In this document: positions 12,490 to 22,602 of the stretch, in pieces
Position numbering within the stretch: position 1 is the first letter of the stretch
Layout of the letters: the number at the start of each line of letters is the position of its first letter
DNA from: Cristatella mucedo
Lineage: Eukaryota > Bryozoa > Phylactolaemata > Cristatellidae
Length of the DNA: 64,000 nucleotides
Assembly: GCA_009760855.2 (NCBI GenBank)
Contig: WPIO01000234.1
Span: 124,001-188,000, forward strand
Direction of reading: 5' to 3'
The notes under the pieces: generated by a model
Told to the model about the DNA's origin: nothing
The model's database searches: none
What the model saw: only the letters and a program-made list of their open reading frames with translations
Position numbers and translations under genes: made by a program

Positions 12490-13460
12490 AACGCACGGTG
12501 CCTGACAGAAACATCACCGTGACAGTTTGCCCGATAACTCAATCCTGTGAATGTACCACGTGAATGCTAGCTTGCAGCAGACATGCCTGTGGCACATGCC
12601 TGGCCGGACAGCCGACGATTGGCTATTCTCGTAGCCTGACCAAATGCTGCAACATTCTGACTAGTGTGAATCAGGACTGGTTTACACAGACATGACATGC
12701 ATGCAACGACTCTACAGGTCCAGTACATGTTGGTTATGCCGACTCCCAACAACAAGTACATGCCACACGGGTGGCCGGGCTTGACCTCATTTCAAGCTGA
12801 AATCTAAGCAACACTGAATCTCGAAATCTTAACAGGGTGCACGAGGGTCGCAGAGGGTCACGGAGCCGGTAAGAGAATCACAAGGCTACCTAAAACTGCA
12901 CAGGTCGGCTACTTGAGCTGACTTTCAGGCCCCGGCATCTTTGCCATCACAATCACAATAACAAATCGTGCCGGCTTGGCCCAGGCAAGTTGAGCCTTAT
13001 CCGTGACAAAGCCACCACCTGACTTGGTGAGCTGCCATCACCCGGCTACGATCCATCACGACCGAAGCACAGGCTTTTGACACGGGCGGCACTGTGAGTG
13101 TGTTCGTTTTACCATACAGCAGCACCGTGTTACCGAGGCGGGCCACACAGCGCCACGTCATCACACAGCACCATGGTAGTGGAGATGAATTGGCTGCTCA
13201 CGTATGTGCACGTGACCACAAGCAGCAGCCGGAACTGGGAGCTGCTGCTAGCACGATCAGCATATTTGGCTGAGCGAAGAAGCGGCCATTGGACGCAGCC
13301 ACTCTCTGTTTCTCTGCTGGAACAGCAGCTGCAGCAGAAGCAATAGTGGAAGGAGCAACGGAGAATGATGAATATCTCTTCTATCTCTTCCAGGTACCCT
13401 CCTAATAAGGACAGGCCTAGCCAGGGTACCGCCCAGGATGAGCATGGGAGTTTGTGTGTG

Positions 13461-13535
13461 TGTAGTAGCAGTAGCAGTAGTAGTAGTAGCAGTAGCAGTA
13501 GCAGTAGCAGTAGTAGTAGTAGTAGTAGTAGTAGC
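13461..13535. repeat. (TAG/CAG)n trinucleotide repeat
   Basis: Alternating GTA, GCA and TAG triplets. They give poly-Ser, poly-Val or poly-Leu in the various frames, and no frame is supported as a gene. Confidence 0.95.
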
Positions 13536-13951
13536 CAGCTTGCCAGCTGTGGCCCTGCTTCCTGGGCCCCAGCACCTCCCAAGCCTATGCTGGCAGCATC
13601 TAATCAGCTCAAGATGCCACGTCGGCACCAAGCAGCACAGAAGGCAAGCGATTGACACGACAAAAAAAGGCAGAGAGCCATGACCCCATCCAAACAGCAC
13701 TGGCCTGCACTTCCGATCACGTGACATTCAGGTCACATCTCCTGGGGGGCAGTGGTGGTCGGTCGTCGGGCCCTTTATGCAGCGTTGCTGAGTGAATCAC
13801 TCGTGGCTTGGCCTGCTGACCTTCGGCACGGTGGCAGTTGCCAGGGCTCGGGATCTCGGGCCGACATTCTCGGGGCGACGGCTCAAGCAGCAGCTCAGGT
13901 TTCAGGCAGCTCTGGCTCACCTGGCAGGTATCCGGCCTCCGGCCAGCACTA

Positions 13952-13952
<1 letters not shown>

Positions 13953-14003
<51 letters not shown>
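13953..14003. repeat. (CAG)n trinucleotide repeat
   Basis: About 17 CAG triplets, read as poly-Gln in the 170-codon plus-strand frame 13792-14304. The flanking residues match nothing I know, so I treat it as non-coding or of unknown status. Confidence 0.95.
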
Positions 14004-14004
<1 letters not shown>

Positions 14005-14353
14005 CTCCTCTCCTCTGGCTGGAGCAGCCGGAATGCTGTGCACTCGAGTGTGGGAGGTAGGAGGCACAAGGCGGCCAAGTTGACCTTCATCCAGCAAATA
14101 GCTCATCATTGCCTAACAGCTCCATTAGCTCAGCACAGATGGCACGGCTGTCATCCCTCCTTTCATCACCATCCCTACTCCCTCGCTCCTGCTTCGTCTG
14201 TCGAGAGGGGGGGGGAAGCAATCGGTCAACCGAAGAAACCTAGGCTGCCACTCACCATGTGCACAAGTTTGCCACTCACCATGCCAGCGTATTCATGCAT
14301 CTAGGCCTCTGCCCACAAGTGTACACACCTTGACAAGCACGAACATCCCCCAA

Positions 14354-14361
14354 GCACACAC

Positions 14362-14428
<67 letters not shown>
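14354..14428. repeat. (CA)n microsatellite
   Basis: Nearly pure CA run with two CACG interruptions. Confidence 0.98.
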
Positions 14429-14430
<2 letters not shown>

Positions 14431-14470
14431 CCAGGAAGCTCGCAGACTCGTGCAAGTGCACAGACATTAA

Positions 14471-14816
14471 ATAATTCATTCGCAAAGCACCCTAAGCCAG
14501 TGGTTCTCAACATGCGGGTTGCGACCACTTTGGGGGTCGAACGACCCTCTCACAGGGGCCGCCCAAGACAATCCGAAAACACGCACTTGCACATTTCGCA
14601 CACAATTTTATGGTTATGGGTCGCTGCAACATGAAGAACGTATTAAAGGGTCGTGGCATTATGAAGGTTGAGAACCACTGCTCAAAGAGAACTTAATCTC
14701 TATTCAGGCGCTTCACATATGCCACGGGTCTCGAGCCCACGACGTCGGTCTTCAAATGCATTCATCTTAACCTTGGTCGGGGAAAGCATCTTAACTATTG
14801 GGCCAAACCAGCGCGA
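14471..14816 (-). mobile_element. SINE-A copy split by a hAT element
   Basis: The tail end (14471-14497) and the body (14681-14816; ATCTCTATTCAGGCGCTTCA, then GGGTCTCGAGCCC and GGGCCAAACCAGC) are one SINE-A interrupted by the element at 14498-14680. The insertion point lies inside the L2-like tail. Confidence 0.85.
14498..14680. mobile_element. SPIN-like non-autonomous hAT element
   Basis: A 183-bp element bounded by terminal inverted repeats CAGTGGTTCTCAAC and GTTGAGAACCACTG. It is flanked by an imperfect 8-bp target duplication (14490-14497 and 14681-14688, 5 of 8 matching), the length expected for hAT elements. Its subterminal sequence (TTTGGGGGTCGAACGACCCT, CACAGGGG, CCGAAAACAC at one end; ATTAAAGGGTCG, TGGCATTATGAAGG at the other) matches, from memory, the SPIN non-autonomous family known from several tetrapods and some invertebrates. 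It has no coding capacity and is shorter than the usual roughly 220 bp. Confidence 0.85.
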
Positions 14817-15592
14817 GCACGCAGCAGCAGCACACACACACACACGCGAGCATGCACGAGCACGAGACCTCGAGCATGGTTTTCCCTCCAATGTAGATGC
14901 TGCTGCTGTGCTGCTTTCGAGCATTCACACATTTACACGTGCATTTACACATTTACACGTGCCCCGTGCACTGGCTCACAAAAATTACACTGCAAGCAAG
15001 CTAGCAACAAAGCTGGGGATATTGGTAAGGGGGTTGACTTAGCCCCAACAAGTAAATTGCCCCCCATCCAATCCGATGAAAATTCTAGCTCTGCCAATGA
15101 CTGGTCCAAAGCATTTAGTGGTCAGGTGCAGTGCAAACCGTCGTCCCGTGCAACCAGCTCAGTGACAAGTGGCAGCTGCTAGCCCACAGAACAGCACAGG
15201 CTGCACAGGTAGATTTGTCCTTGCAAAACAGCAAATTAGGAGCTACAGCTGACAGGCTGACGATTCACATTACGACCAGCATCGAAATGCCGGCAATTCG
15301 ATGCTGGGTGCCACGCAGCATCTCTCCACCTATAAGGTATGCTCTAGTAGCACTTACACGTGAGACTGCTCGGGTCAAAACTACCAAACCGCATAGCCCA
15401 ACTAGCAGCATAGTTGCACTCACAACAGATACACGGGTTCTCCTAAATGGCAGGCAGCATGTGGGGGATTCTGCATAAAATTAACACGTAAGATCCAGCA
15501 GTTAGGCGAGAGACGTGGCATGCACGTACCTGTCCTTATTGAAACAAAACTGTAACGGCATGGTTGTAGATAGGCACTGCTTTGTCTGGCTC

Positions 15593-15594
<2 letters not shown>
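14817..15594. other. No firm feature
   Basis: Contains short CA runs near 14828-14846 and a doubled CATTTACACGTGC (14932-14962). Open frames here are short and resemble nothing known. Confidence 0.4.

Positions 15595-15629
<35 letters not shown>
15595..15629. repeat. (GA)n microsatellite
   Basis: Pure GA run. Confidence 0.97.
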
Positions 15630-15633
<4 letters not shown>

Positions 15634-15830
15634 ATTTCTGCACTCCCTCCCGTTTGCAGTCATCTGTGAGTGTGAAACAAGTACCTTCACCCCCTCCCCG
15701 GCGAGTGGAGACTCAAACCAGCAGCAACTTGCATCGATAAGCTGAGGAATTTCAAGCCAGCACTGCCCTCCTCCTTCTCCTCATGCATTGCCAGCCTTCA
15801 AGCCTCCCAGGACTCCGGCACGGCAGTGAT

Positions 15831-16076
15831 TCAGCACAGCACTCGGTGGCAGCCCTGCGAACCGGGTTGTTTACCCATAACAGGTAGCAGCAACAGTGCC
15901 ACTATCAGAGCAGTGACCGCGATGACCCCCCCCCCAGGGGGCGGGCAATCGATGCCACCAGCCTCACGAGCAACCGATATTATGAAAGCTGGGCATTCGG
16001 CTACCATACCTTCTTTATTCGGTAAGCAGCTGCACAATCGTGCTCCCCGAAACTTAACGTAAGGCCGGGTTGACAC
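15831..16076 (-). other. Possible membrane-protein-like frame, unsupported
   Basis: The minus-strand frame includes a hydrophobic run, VIAVTALIVALLLLPVMG, beside a Cys-rich part, and crosses a C11 homopolymer. It lies downstream of the IER gene on the same strand. I have no family match or splice framing that would make it a gene. Confidence 0.12.
16014..16019 (-). terminator. Candidate polyadenylation signal for the IER gene
   Basis: AATAAA on the minus strand (TTTATT on plus), about 360 nt past the IER stop codon. Position and hexamer fit; use is inferred. Confidence 0.4.
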
Positions 16077-16374
16077 CGATACGGTGACTCCAGTGCCCCG
16101 CCCGGTGGCGGCTTCGACAGCACCAGCCGGCCACCGACTGTCGGCCGCTACTGCTCACGTCACGTGCTTGAGATGACGATGAGCAGCTTCAGCCGACTTC
16201 GACTAGTCTCCAGCAGCCAGCAAGCTGAGGTCAAGGTCGACTGCAGCTTGCAGGCCAGCCAGGACGCGGCGATAGGAGCTGCCCCAGCTTTGTTTGCCTG
16301 CAAGGCAGCGACCGGGTCGAACGGGCACGAGGGTCGACAACAGCAGCCGCCGCTGGGCAGCCATTACAAGTTAG

Positions 16375-17304
16375 TTAGTTGGCCAGCACCTCTCTGCCGA
16401 ACGAGTGCGAACACTCCTTGAGCTCCGTCGCACAAGCGGCGGCAGCGGCCGCAGGCGAGTGCGTCACCGCTGCTGCCACTGTACCCTCGGCCTCTTTGCC
16501 GCCGCGATGTTCCGTCGTCAAGTTCATAAGGCTGGCGTTGAATATTTGCACGAGGTTGTTGATCTGCACGGGGTCGACCAGGGCAGCGTCGCAGCGGCCC
16601 TGCTGCTGCTGCGGTCGCTGCTGGCGGCGAGCGTCCTCTTCGTCATCCTCGTCGAGGCTGCCGCTCGGCTCACCTTTCCAGCGCTTTGTCGACGGAAGCA
16701 TCGAGCGGTCGTCGGGCGCCGCGAAGTCGCCGCCGCTCTCCGACGCCGCTCTCTTCCTCGTGCGTCCTCCGGCGGCGTCGTCGAGCACACCGAAGCAGCC
16801 GCCGCCGCCGCGGGCGTGGGAATCGCTGCCGCTGTCATCGGCGTCCGATGATGACGTCTGCGGCAGCGGCGGCGGCGAGTCCGGAGCCAGAGCGGGCGGC
16901 TTGTTCTCCTTGTTGAACGCGCGCTCCGCCGAACGCGCCGCCGACGGCTCGGGCAGCTCGCTGTGGCCCGGCTTCGCGTCGGCCGCCATTTCGTCAGCCG
17001 CCGGCGGCGGCGAGCAGCGCGGCTGCAGCTGGGCCTCCGACAGGACGGCGGCGGCGGGGCCCGCGCCACAGCAGTCCTGGTCCGTCGCCGCGGGCTGCGG
17101 CGGCGGCGACGGCTGCTGCTGCTCACTCTGCTGCGAGTGGTAGTACTGACGCTGCCTCAGCTCCGACACGTAGACGTGCCGCGCGCGATGAAGCACGCTC
17201 GCCACGAGGAGGTTCCGGCGAAGGTTCAGGCCGCTCTTGCACTGGCGCGCCTGAGCTATCTTACCCAGCGAAACCGCGATGAGTTTGTGGGCGTCATTAG
17301 CCAT
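16375..17304 (-). CDS. Immediate early response (IER2/IER5-family) protein
   Basis: Intronless, 309 residues if started at the ATG at 17304. Residues 5-47 (DAHKLIAVSLGKIAQAR, then GLNLRRNLLVASVLHRARHV) match the N-terminal signature of IER2/IER5/IER5L (EAHRIVSISLGKI ... [20 protein letters not shown]). Residues 248-262 (INNLVQIFNASLMNL) match the conserved C-terminal block (NLISIFGSSFSGLL). Between them lie a Gln/Pro stretch (58-75), a Ser/Asp stretch (151-162), basic patches TRKR (182-185) and TKRWK (206-210) that could act as nuclear localisation signals, and an acidic DEDDEED run. Family members are growth-factor and stress-induced regulators, partly nuclear, that bind PP2A. The frame is open 96 codons further upstream, but only the internal ATG puts the family signature at the N-terminus. 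It sits in a CpG-rich block, as expected for an inducible single-exon gene. Family confident; IER2 versus IER5 unresolved. Confidence 0.88.
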   Translation of the reverse strand: MANDAHKLIAVSLGKIAQARQCKSGLNLRRNLLVASVLHRARHVYVSELRQRQYYHSQQSEQQQPSPPPQPAATDQDCCGAGPAAAVLSEAQLQPRCSPPPAADEMAADAKPGHSELPEPSAARSAERAFNKENKPPALAPDSPPPLPQTSSSDADDSGSDSHARGGGGCFGVLDDAAGGRTRKRAASESGGDFAAPDDRSMLPSTKRWKGEPSGSLDEDDEEDARRQQRPQQQQGRCDAALVDPVQINNLVQIFNASLMNLTTEHRGGKEAEGTVAAAVTHSPAAAAAACATELKECSHSFGREVLAN

Positions 17305-17960
17305 AAGAGAGGTGCCGACGAAGACCCCGGCGATCGCGACCACCCCAGCTAAGCCGACAGCTGCTAGCAGCAGGCGAGACGCCAAGCGGAGCACGACCTC
17401 GCTACGACACTTCCAACAAAGGACGATAGCCGGAAGACTGACGCACGAGGCCGGCTGGCGGCAACCAATGGAAACTCGCCGCCGGCTAACCGATGGAACG
17501 CCGTGCTTATGAATCACCGGTCGGTCTGCCGCACCAGCCAATAGCGGATATCGCACGAGCCAGCAAGCAAGCTGCGGGCTGCGGTTCTGCACGACCCAGC
17601 TTCCGGGTCAGGGAGCGCCCCCACAAGCTATTTTCCTCTGCGAGGGAAGACGTAGGCGGCGGCGGGGGGGGGGGGGGGGGAGGTGGGTGCCGCTGCCGCA
17701 GCCTCCGATCAGGTCGCCGCCTGCAAGCCCGGCTTCCGACTTACGGAGTTCCGCCCTCCGACGTCTCTCGCGCGGGCAGCCCTGCTCGCCGGCCTCGCGA
17801 GCTCTCGATGGCTGGCTGGGACGTCGCTAGCTAGAGCTCTAGCTAGCCTCTCTGGCGTTCCCGCGAGCCTTCCAAGTACCGTCGCTGGCAACCGTCGAGC
17901 CCTCGACGTCTCCCTCCCAGCCACCCCGTTCCGCTGCCCGCGATCCGTTGTCGAGCTATG
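16380..17960. promoter_or_regulatory. CpG-rich block over the IER gene and upstream
   Basis: Dense CpG and high GC from the C-terminal coding part through about 650 bp upstream of the start codon at 17304. No TATA box is visible upstream on the minus strand, which fits a CpG-island promoter. A run of 17 G lies at 17664-17680. From 17960 to 18267 I see nothing further. Confidence 0.55.
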
Positions 17961-18267
17961 CAAAATTAATCGATCGACATCTGGTGCTCGCCGCGTTGCC
18001 CAGTATTCAAGAAATCCGACAGGTGAAACGACGACGAGCCGAATCAGCCAGATTGCGACTGGCATTCATTATTCGCAGCTCCAGAATTGTAACGGCAACG
18101 AACCAACTAGGCGATATTCAAGCCGACGCTGCGAGATGGGCGGTCACTCGTGTTTTTGGTTCAGGCCTAGGCGTTGGATCTTGTTTGAGCACCGTGCCAC
18201 GTTGCCGTTAGAGTGTACATAATAATAATAACGTATTCGATATAGCACCCTCTCGATATTGCGCACG

Positions 18268-18478
18268 CAAGTAATAATAATAAAAATAATGATGCTCTTG
18301 ATAAAGCGCCCTCAGAGAACTCAATCTCTCTCTAGGCGCTTTACATTTGCTGCAAAGGGAAATGCAATGGAATGGTGAGTAAAGTCGTGCTTGATAAACA
18401 AACAAAAAATTAATAACATGGTTAGGGGTGCAAAGAACTCAATCTCTTTCTAGGCACTTGAAATTTCAGCACGGCCGC
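18268..18478 (-). mobile_element. L2 3' tail, two overlapping pieces
   Basis: Reversed tail (ATAAAGCGCCCTCAGAG ... AGGCGCTTTACATTTGC) and 3' UTR to 18430. A second reversed tail piece (AACTCAATCTCTTTCTAGGC) is joined at 18433-18478. Confidence 0.85.
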
Positions 18479-18507
18479 CGTTAAACACTTGTAAAAATAC
18501 GTAATTC

Positions 18508-18660
18508 GTTTGTTTAGCGCATAAAGAGAACTTCATCTCTATTCAGGCGCTTCACGTATGCCGCCGCGGAGCTCGAGCCCATTACCTCGGCCGCCAAATG
18601 CATTCACCTTGACCTTGGTCGGAGCGAGCAGCCTAGCCATTCGGCCGAGCCAGTCCGAGC
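18508..18660 (-). mobile_element. SINE-A copy
   Basis: Reversed copy with GAACTTCATCTCTATTCAGG, the B-box region GAGCTCGAGCCC and the head complement CGGCCGAGCCAGTC. From 18661 to 19047 I see nothing recognisable. Confidence 0.85.
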
Positions 18661-19047
18661 CTGCGCTGCGGTCTACGAGAGACGTCTACGTTATCGATAT
18701 GAACTTGTCACGATGGCAACTGTCGCGATGCCAACGTACGGGCGCTGTTCGTCTCCGTTTCGTTCCCGCTAACGTCGGCATATCTGTGTGCATATTGGCG
18801 CCTCACCTACATATAATATATATGGACCTGCCAGTCGCTAGTCGAGATGCGAGCGAGATTCAGGCGCCACCAGCATCCGAAGCGCATCCGTTGAGACCAG
18901 CACCGTTACGAGCGCCACGTTTGCGACCCAGTTCTGTGTAAACATGAAGACCCCATTTGTAACGCACTCGACTTAAGTAATCGCTGGGCTTATCTCCGAG
19001 CGTCAGCTTCGCTTAAATCCTTGGAGTGGTCGTAGCGGTCGTCCTGG

Positions 19048-19182
19048 TATGGCCGAGAGGTGTGGTGCTAACCAGCCTTTGGCCGCCGAGGTCAAGAGAT
19101 CCAGCCCCTGCTGCACATGTGAAGCACCTGAATTGAAATTAAGCTCTCTTAGGGCGCTGGACAAATGAGGTATATTTTTTAA
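19048..19182 (+). mobile_element. SINE-A copy, diverged
   Basis: Head TGGTATGGCCGAGAGGTG (A-box region), then GTGAAGCACCTGAATTG and the tail TTAGGGCGCTGGACAAATGA. Confidence 0.75.
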
Positions 19183-19227
19183 TACTGCACGGCGCCGAAA
19201 TGTAGCCTATACGTTGATGCAGGTTTA

Positions 19228-19364
19228 AATATAATTCATTTATATAGCGCCCCAAGAGAACTTAATCTCTATTCAGGCGCTTCACAAATGCCTCGGGGCT
19301 CGAGCCCACGACCTCAGTCAAACCTTGGTCGCGGCGAGCACCTTAACCGCTAGACCAAACCAGG
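19228..19364 (-). mobile_element. SINE-A copy
   Basis: Well preserved reversed copy: TTTATATAGCGCCCCAAGAG, GGGGCTCGAGCCCACGACC, and CCGCTAGACCAAACCAG. Its complement has a perfect Pol III A box TGGTCTAGCGG. Confidence 0.92.
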
Positions 19365-19544
19365 GGAGATGCAGATGCAAAGCTGATACTAGGAATAGGC
19401 TTTAATTTTCCATTATATATTACAAATTGCACACGGTAGGGTATTATATTCTGGATATTATAATATTCTGTATATTATATTTTATAGATATTCTATATAC
19501 AAATATATAATAACTACATATTATATATATATAAATATATAATA

Positions 19545-19578
19545 TAAGTGATGTTATATATATATATATATATATATG
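19545..19578. repeat. (TA)n microsatellite
   Basis: Short TA run within AT-rich sequence from about 19410. Confidence 0.9.
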
Positions 19579-19627
19579 CCGGTTCGAAAAACTGACGCAC
19601 GCTATAAATTAACGCAAATCTCTTCGT

Positions 19628-19795
19628 CCTTGATGTGCTTATGCGTGCTGACACTGTGCATGCTGCCACTAACCACATTTGCATGCTGACCCTGTGCATG
19701 TCACCCCTAACCAAATTATTCATTTCGTTTGTTTTTTCAAGCATGATTTTACTTACCATTCAATTGCATTTCACTTTGCAGCAAATGTAATGATG
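19628..19795 (+). mobile_element. L2 3' UTR fragment
   Basis: Starts abruptly in the 3' UTR (CCTTGATGTGCTTATGCG) and runs to GCAGCAAATGTAATGATGAT, where it joins an inverted tail pair. Confidence 0.9.
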
Positions 19796-19802
19796 ATACT
19801 GT

Positions 19803-19945
19803 ACTTGATAAAGCGCCCTCAGAGAACTTAATCTCTTTCTAGGCGCTTTACATTTGCTGCAAAGGGAAATGCAATTGAATGATAAAGCGCCCGGAGAGAG
19901 ATTAAGTTCTCTGAGGGCGCTTTATCAAGTGAATTATTATTATTA
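19803..19945. mobile_element. Inverted pair of L2 tails (palindrome)
   Basis: A minus-oriented tail (19803-19881) is fused to a plus-oriented tail (19882-19945). The arms 19804-19836 and 19897-19929 are perfect 33-bp inverted repeats around a 60-nt spacer. Confidence 0.9.
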
Positions 19946-20074
19946 TTAAAGATTCGCAGGTTTTTACAAAGTCGCTGCCGAAAAATTCCACTAAGAGGTA
20001 AGATTAATATGAGGCAGCCATACTTTTCGTCCAAGCTGCCACATCGGTTACCGCTACTGGGTACCTACTGGGTA

Positions 20075-20126
20075 TTTTGCTTGTTTCATCGGTTACCCTA
20101 CTGGGTAACCGATGAAACAAGCAAAA
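20075..20126. repeat. Perfect 24-bp inverted repeat (hairpin)
   Basis: Arms 20075-20098 and 20103-20126 are exact reverse complements around a 4-nt loop TACT. A degenerate copy of the inner part (ACTGGGTACCTACTGGGTA) lies just upstream. Confidence 0.95.
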
Positions 20127-21832
20127 CTAACAAGTTGGGCTGTTTCATGCCCGTGCGGAAACGGTTGCTGCTTCCGAGGCTAGTACTTGACAGCGTAGTC
20201 GGAACACAAGGAAGTAAGAATTTTTGAGTGTGTATGATATCGCCCTCTCAAAAATAATGTATCCCAACGACTATGCCGGGCACTACTTTGAAAGTTTTCA
20301 AGATTGTGGACGTCTTCTCTTGCGCTCGCTCAGACACAAGCCAGAGGTCTGGTTTGAGAATATGCAAGGAGTTGGTAGATCAGATTCGGCAATCAGAGAG
20401 CAATTAGAGCAAGAAACTACCTATTGCTACATTTACCGGTGAAAAATGGATCGGTAGCATATAAATGCTTCGGCAGTCTTGGGAAACAGCATAGATTAAT
20501 AAATCACGGTGACTTGCATGCGTAAAAAGTGTTTGCCGAAATTATGCGAATTCCGTTTTACTTAGTGAATGCATTAAAGGAAGTGAGATATTCAAAAGAT
20601 TGAATTTAATTTAAAAAGCTGATTAAATCCCTTGTTTATCAGAAAACACTATTTATTGTTTTTTTTAATCGCATTGACAATTTCTTGCATATATTCGAAA
20701 CATATCCATCCCACGGCGGTACGTCCTCAAATTAGCACGCTTCAAACTCTCGAGAATTGCTGGATGAATGCCCACTACTGTTTTTCAAATAGATTTTTAG
20801 AGAAGTGATACTTGATGCCTTTATTAAATATTACTATGCAACGAATCGATGGTATCAGAAAATAGTATCCGTCGAGAATAAAGACCAGGTCGAGAGCCGT
20901 GCATTGCCCCAGCATACTGCCAAACAGCGTGCTCATCGTGCATGCTTTTGCACCTGGTAAGAAAACTGACGGAGGTGGCATAGACGAATTGTTATAAATA
21001 TTTGTAACTCAGCCAAATCCTATGCTCTGGTAAAGTTGTGCTGGCTTGCAGTACACGAAATATAGAAACATTCGAGGTTAAATCTTGAAATCTTGAGGCA
21101 CTAAGCTACATCAAGTGGAGCCAGGCTAGCGGTAACTTTTCTGAAAGTAAGAAACTAGTGTGGCTCATCAAAAGTAATGCATTGAACAACGGTTCGCCGC
21201 ACACGCACACGGCGCATTTATATTGTTGGGTTGCACCTAATAACTGAAAGATACGTCTATCACTAGCTTTTGCCAGCGAACAAGTTGGGGGTGCACGATA
21301 TTTAATCTGAAAGTTAAAGACCATGCATGCTTAGGAAAGGATCAGCCGCGTTTGACATGACATGACACTGAAATGACTCACTGACTAGCTAAGACTGATC
21401 GTGCCGGTTTCGAAAGAATGCGCTATGAAAATCTAATATTAATAAATAATAATAATAATTTTATTATCTAATGATTGGCTCGGAAAAATGCATTCATGTT
21501 CGATCGCATGGTGCGCTCACCAATGAGGCAACTGCAGAAAAGGCCGTTAGGTAAGCTAGCGTAAAAAACAACCTTGGCAGTCGGTGATGTTTTAGAAGCT
21601 GCGAGCGATGCATTTTAACCAATAAACTGAAGACTGTACAAGTTTACGTTGCGAATTCATTAAATCTGCAGTGACCTTGCGCACTAGCAACCATTCTCAA
21701 GGAAGTACGTAAGCACGCGTAAACTATTAACGTTACATAATTATTTAACGTAAACTATTAAAGTTACTAGCTAAGAAAGGAATAGCTAATTGATAGCATT
21801 GAATGAGTAGCTTACTTTGAAAAAATACTTGA
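20127..21832. other. No recognisable feature
   Basis: About 1.7 kb of moderately AT-rich sequence with short open frames only. There is a short AAT run near 21440-21460. Confidence 0.5.
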
Positions 21833-21989
21833 TGATTTAACAGCCTCTTTTGTATGGCGACAGACGAGCCTTTACGGCTATCGCCATCGCTTGCAGCGGG
21901 AATCGCCCAGCGCCAGATTCGAACCCGTGAACTCGGTGCCGAGGTCGCGAAAAGCGACCGCTTTACCTAGTGTGCCATCACGGCTCTTC
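21833..21989 (-). mobile_element. SINE-B copy
   Basis: Reversed full-length-looking copy: TGATTTAACAGCCTCTTTTG, GAGCCTTTACGGCTATCGCC and TTCGAACCC (complement of the B box). The head complement ends near GTGCCATCACGGC. Confidence 0.92.
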
Positions 21990-22344
21990 AGACTAGTTTC
22001 TTCGTTCGCCCCTGGGCTGCAGTTCTAGCAGCGGCTCTCCGTCCCAGAGTCATGGCCGGCTGAGTGACCTCGCTGCCAGCCACTCCTACTGGAGCTCGCC
22101 TAAGCGGATGTGGAGGAGGAGGAGGCGGAGGCGCAGTCTGCCCGAGCAAAGCCGACGAGAGGAGCACTGCTTACCCTTTGAAAAATTACGCGGGAAATTC
22201 AATTTGAAACAAATTTATAGAGACCATGCATATCAGGGCTTGCACTGATTCGCGGTCATGCAGACTTTCGCCAAGACAGACAGTCTTGATCCGACTTTTC
22301 CTTTTTATTCCCTACGTTAAAATAAAATAAAAACAAATTTACTT

Positions 22345-22440
22345 ATATTTTGTCCTCAGAAAACTTAATCGCTATCCAGGCGCTGTCGAATCTACGACCT
22401 AGGTCGTCTCTTGCGTTTACATAGGAGAGCTAGTAAGGTC
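22345..22440 (-). mobile_element. SINE-A remnant
   Basis: Partial and diverged: CTCAGAAAACTTAATCGCTA and CCAGGCGCTGTCGAATC, with a weak head. Confidence 0.5.
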
Positions 22441-22564
22441 AAAGATCAAATTCCTGCCTCTTCAGAGTGTTGCAATTTAATACACAAAGTTCAACTCCAA
22501 CCATAAGAGGGCATGTTGAAGCTAAATATGCTAATTAGTAGGAGTAGTAGTAGTTAGTGGTAGT

Positions 22565-22565
<1 letters not shown>

Positions 22566-22600
<35 letters not shown>
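22566..22600. repeat. (TA)n microsatellite
   Basis: Pure TA run. The sequence from 22601 to 23715 has no recognisable feature. Confidence 0.97.

Positions 22601-22602
<2 letters not shown>

Noticed and set aside
13792-14304. 170-codon frame with poly-Gln
   Set aside because: Apart from the CAG repeat the sequence resembles no protein, and adjacent frames are equally open.
16379-17143. Large plus-strand and other-frame ORFs opposite the IER gene
   Set aside because: GC-rich shadow frames; only the minus-strand frame carries conserved IER blocks at both ends.
17305-17592. 96-codon N-terminal extension of the IER frame
   Set aside because: The IER signature begins two residues after the internal ATG at 17304, as in known members; the extension matches nothing and is probably 5' UTR.
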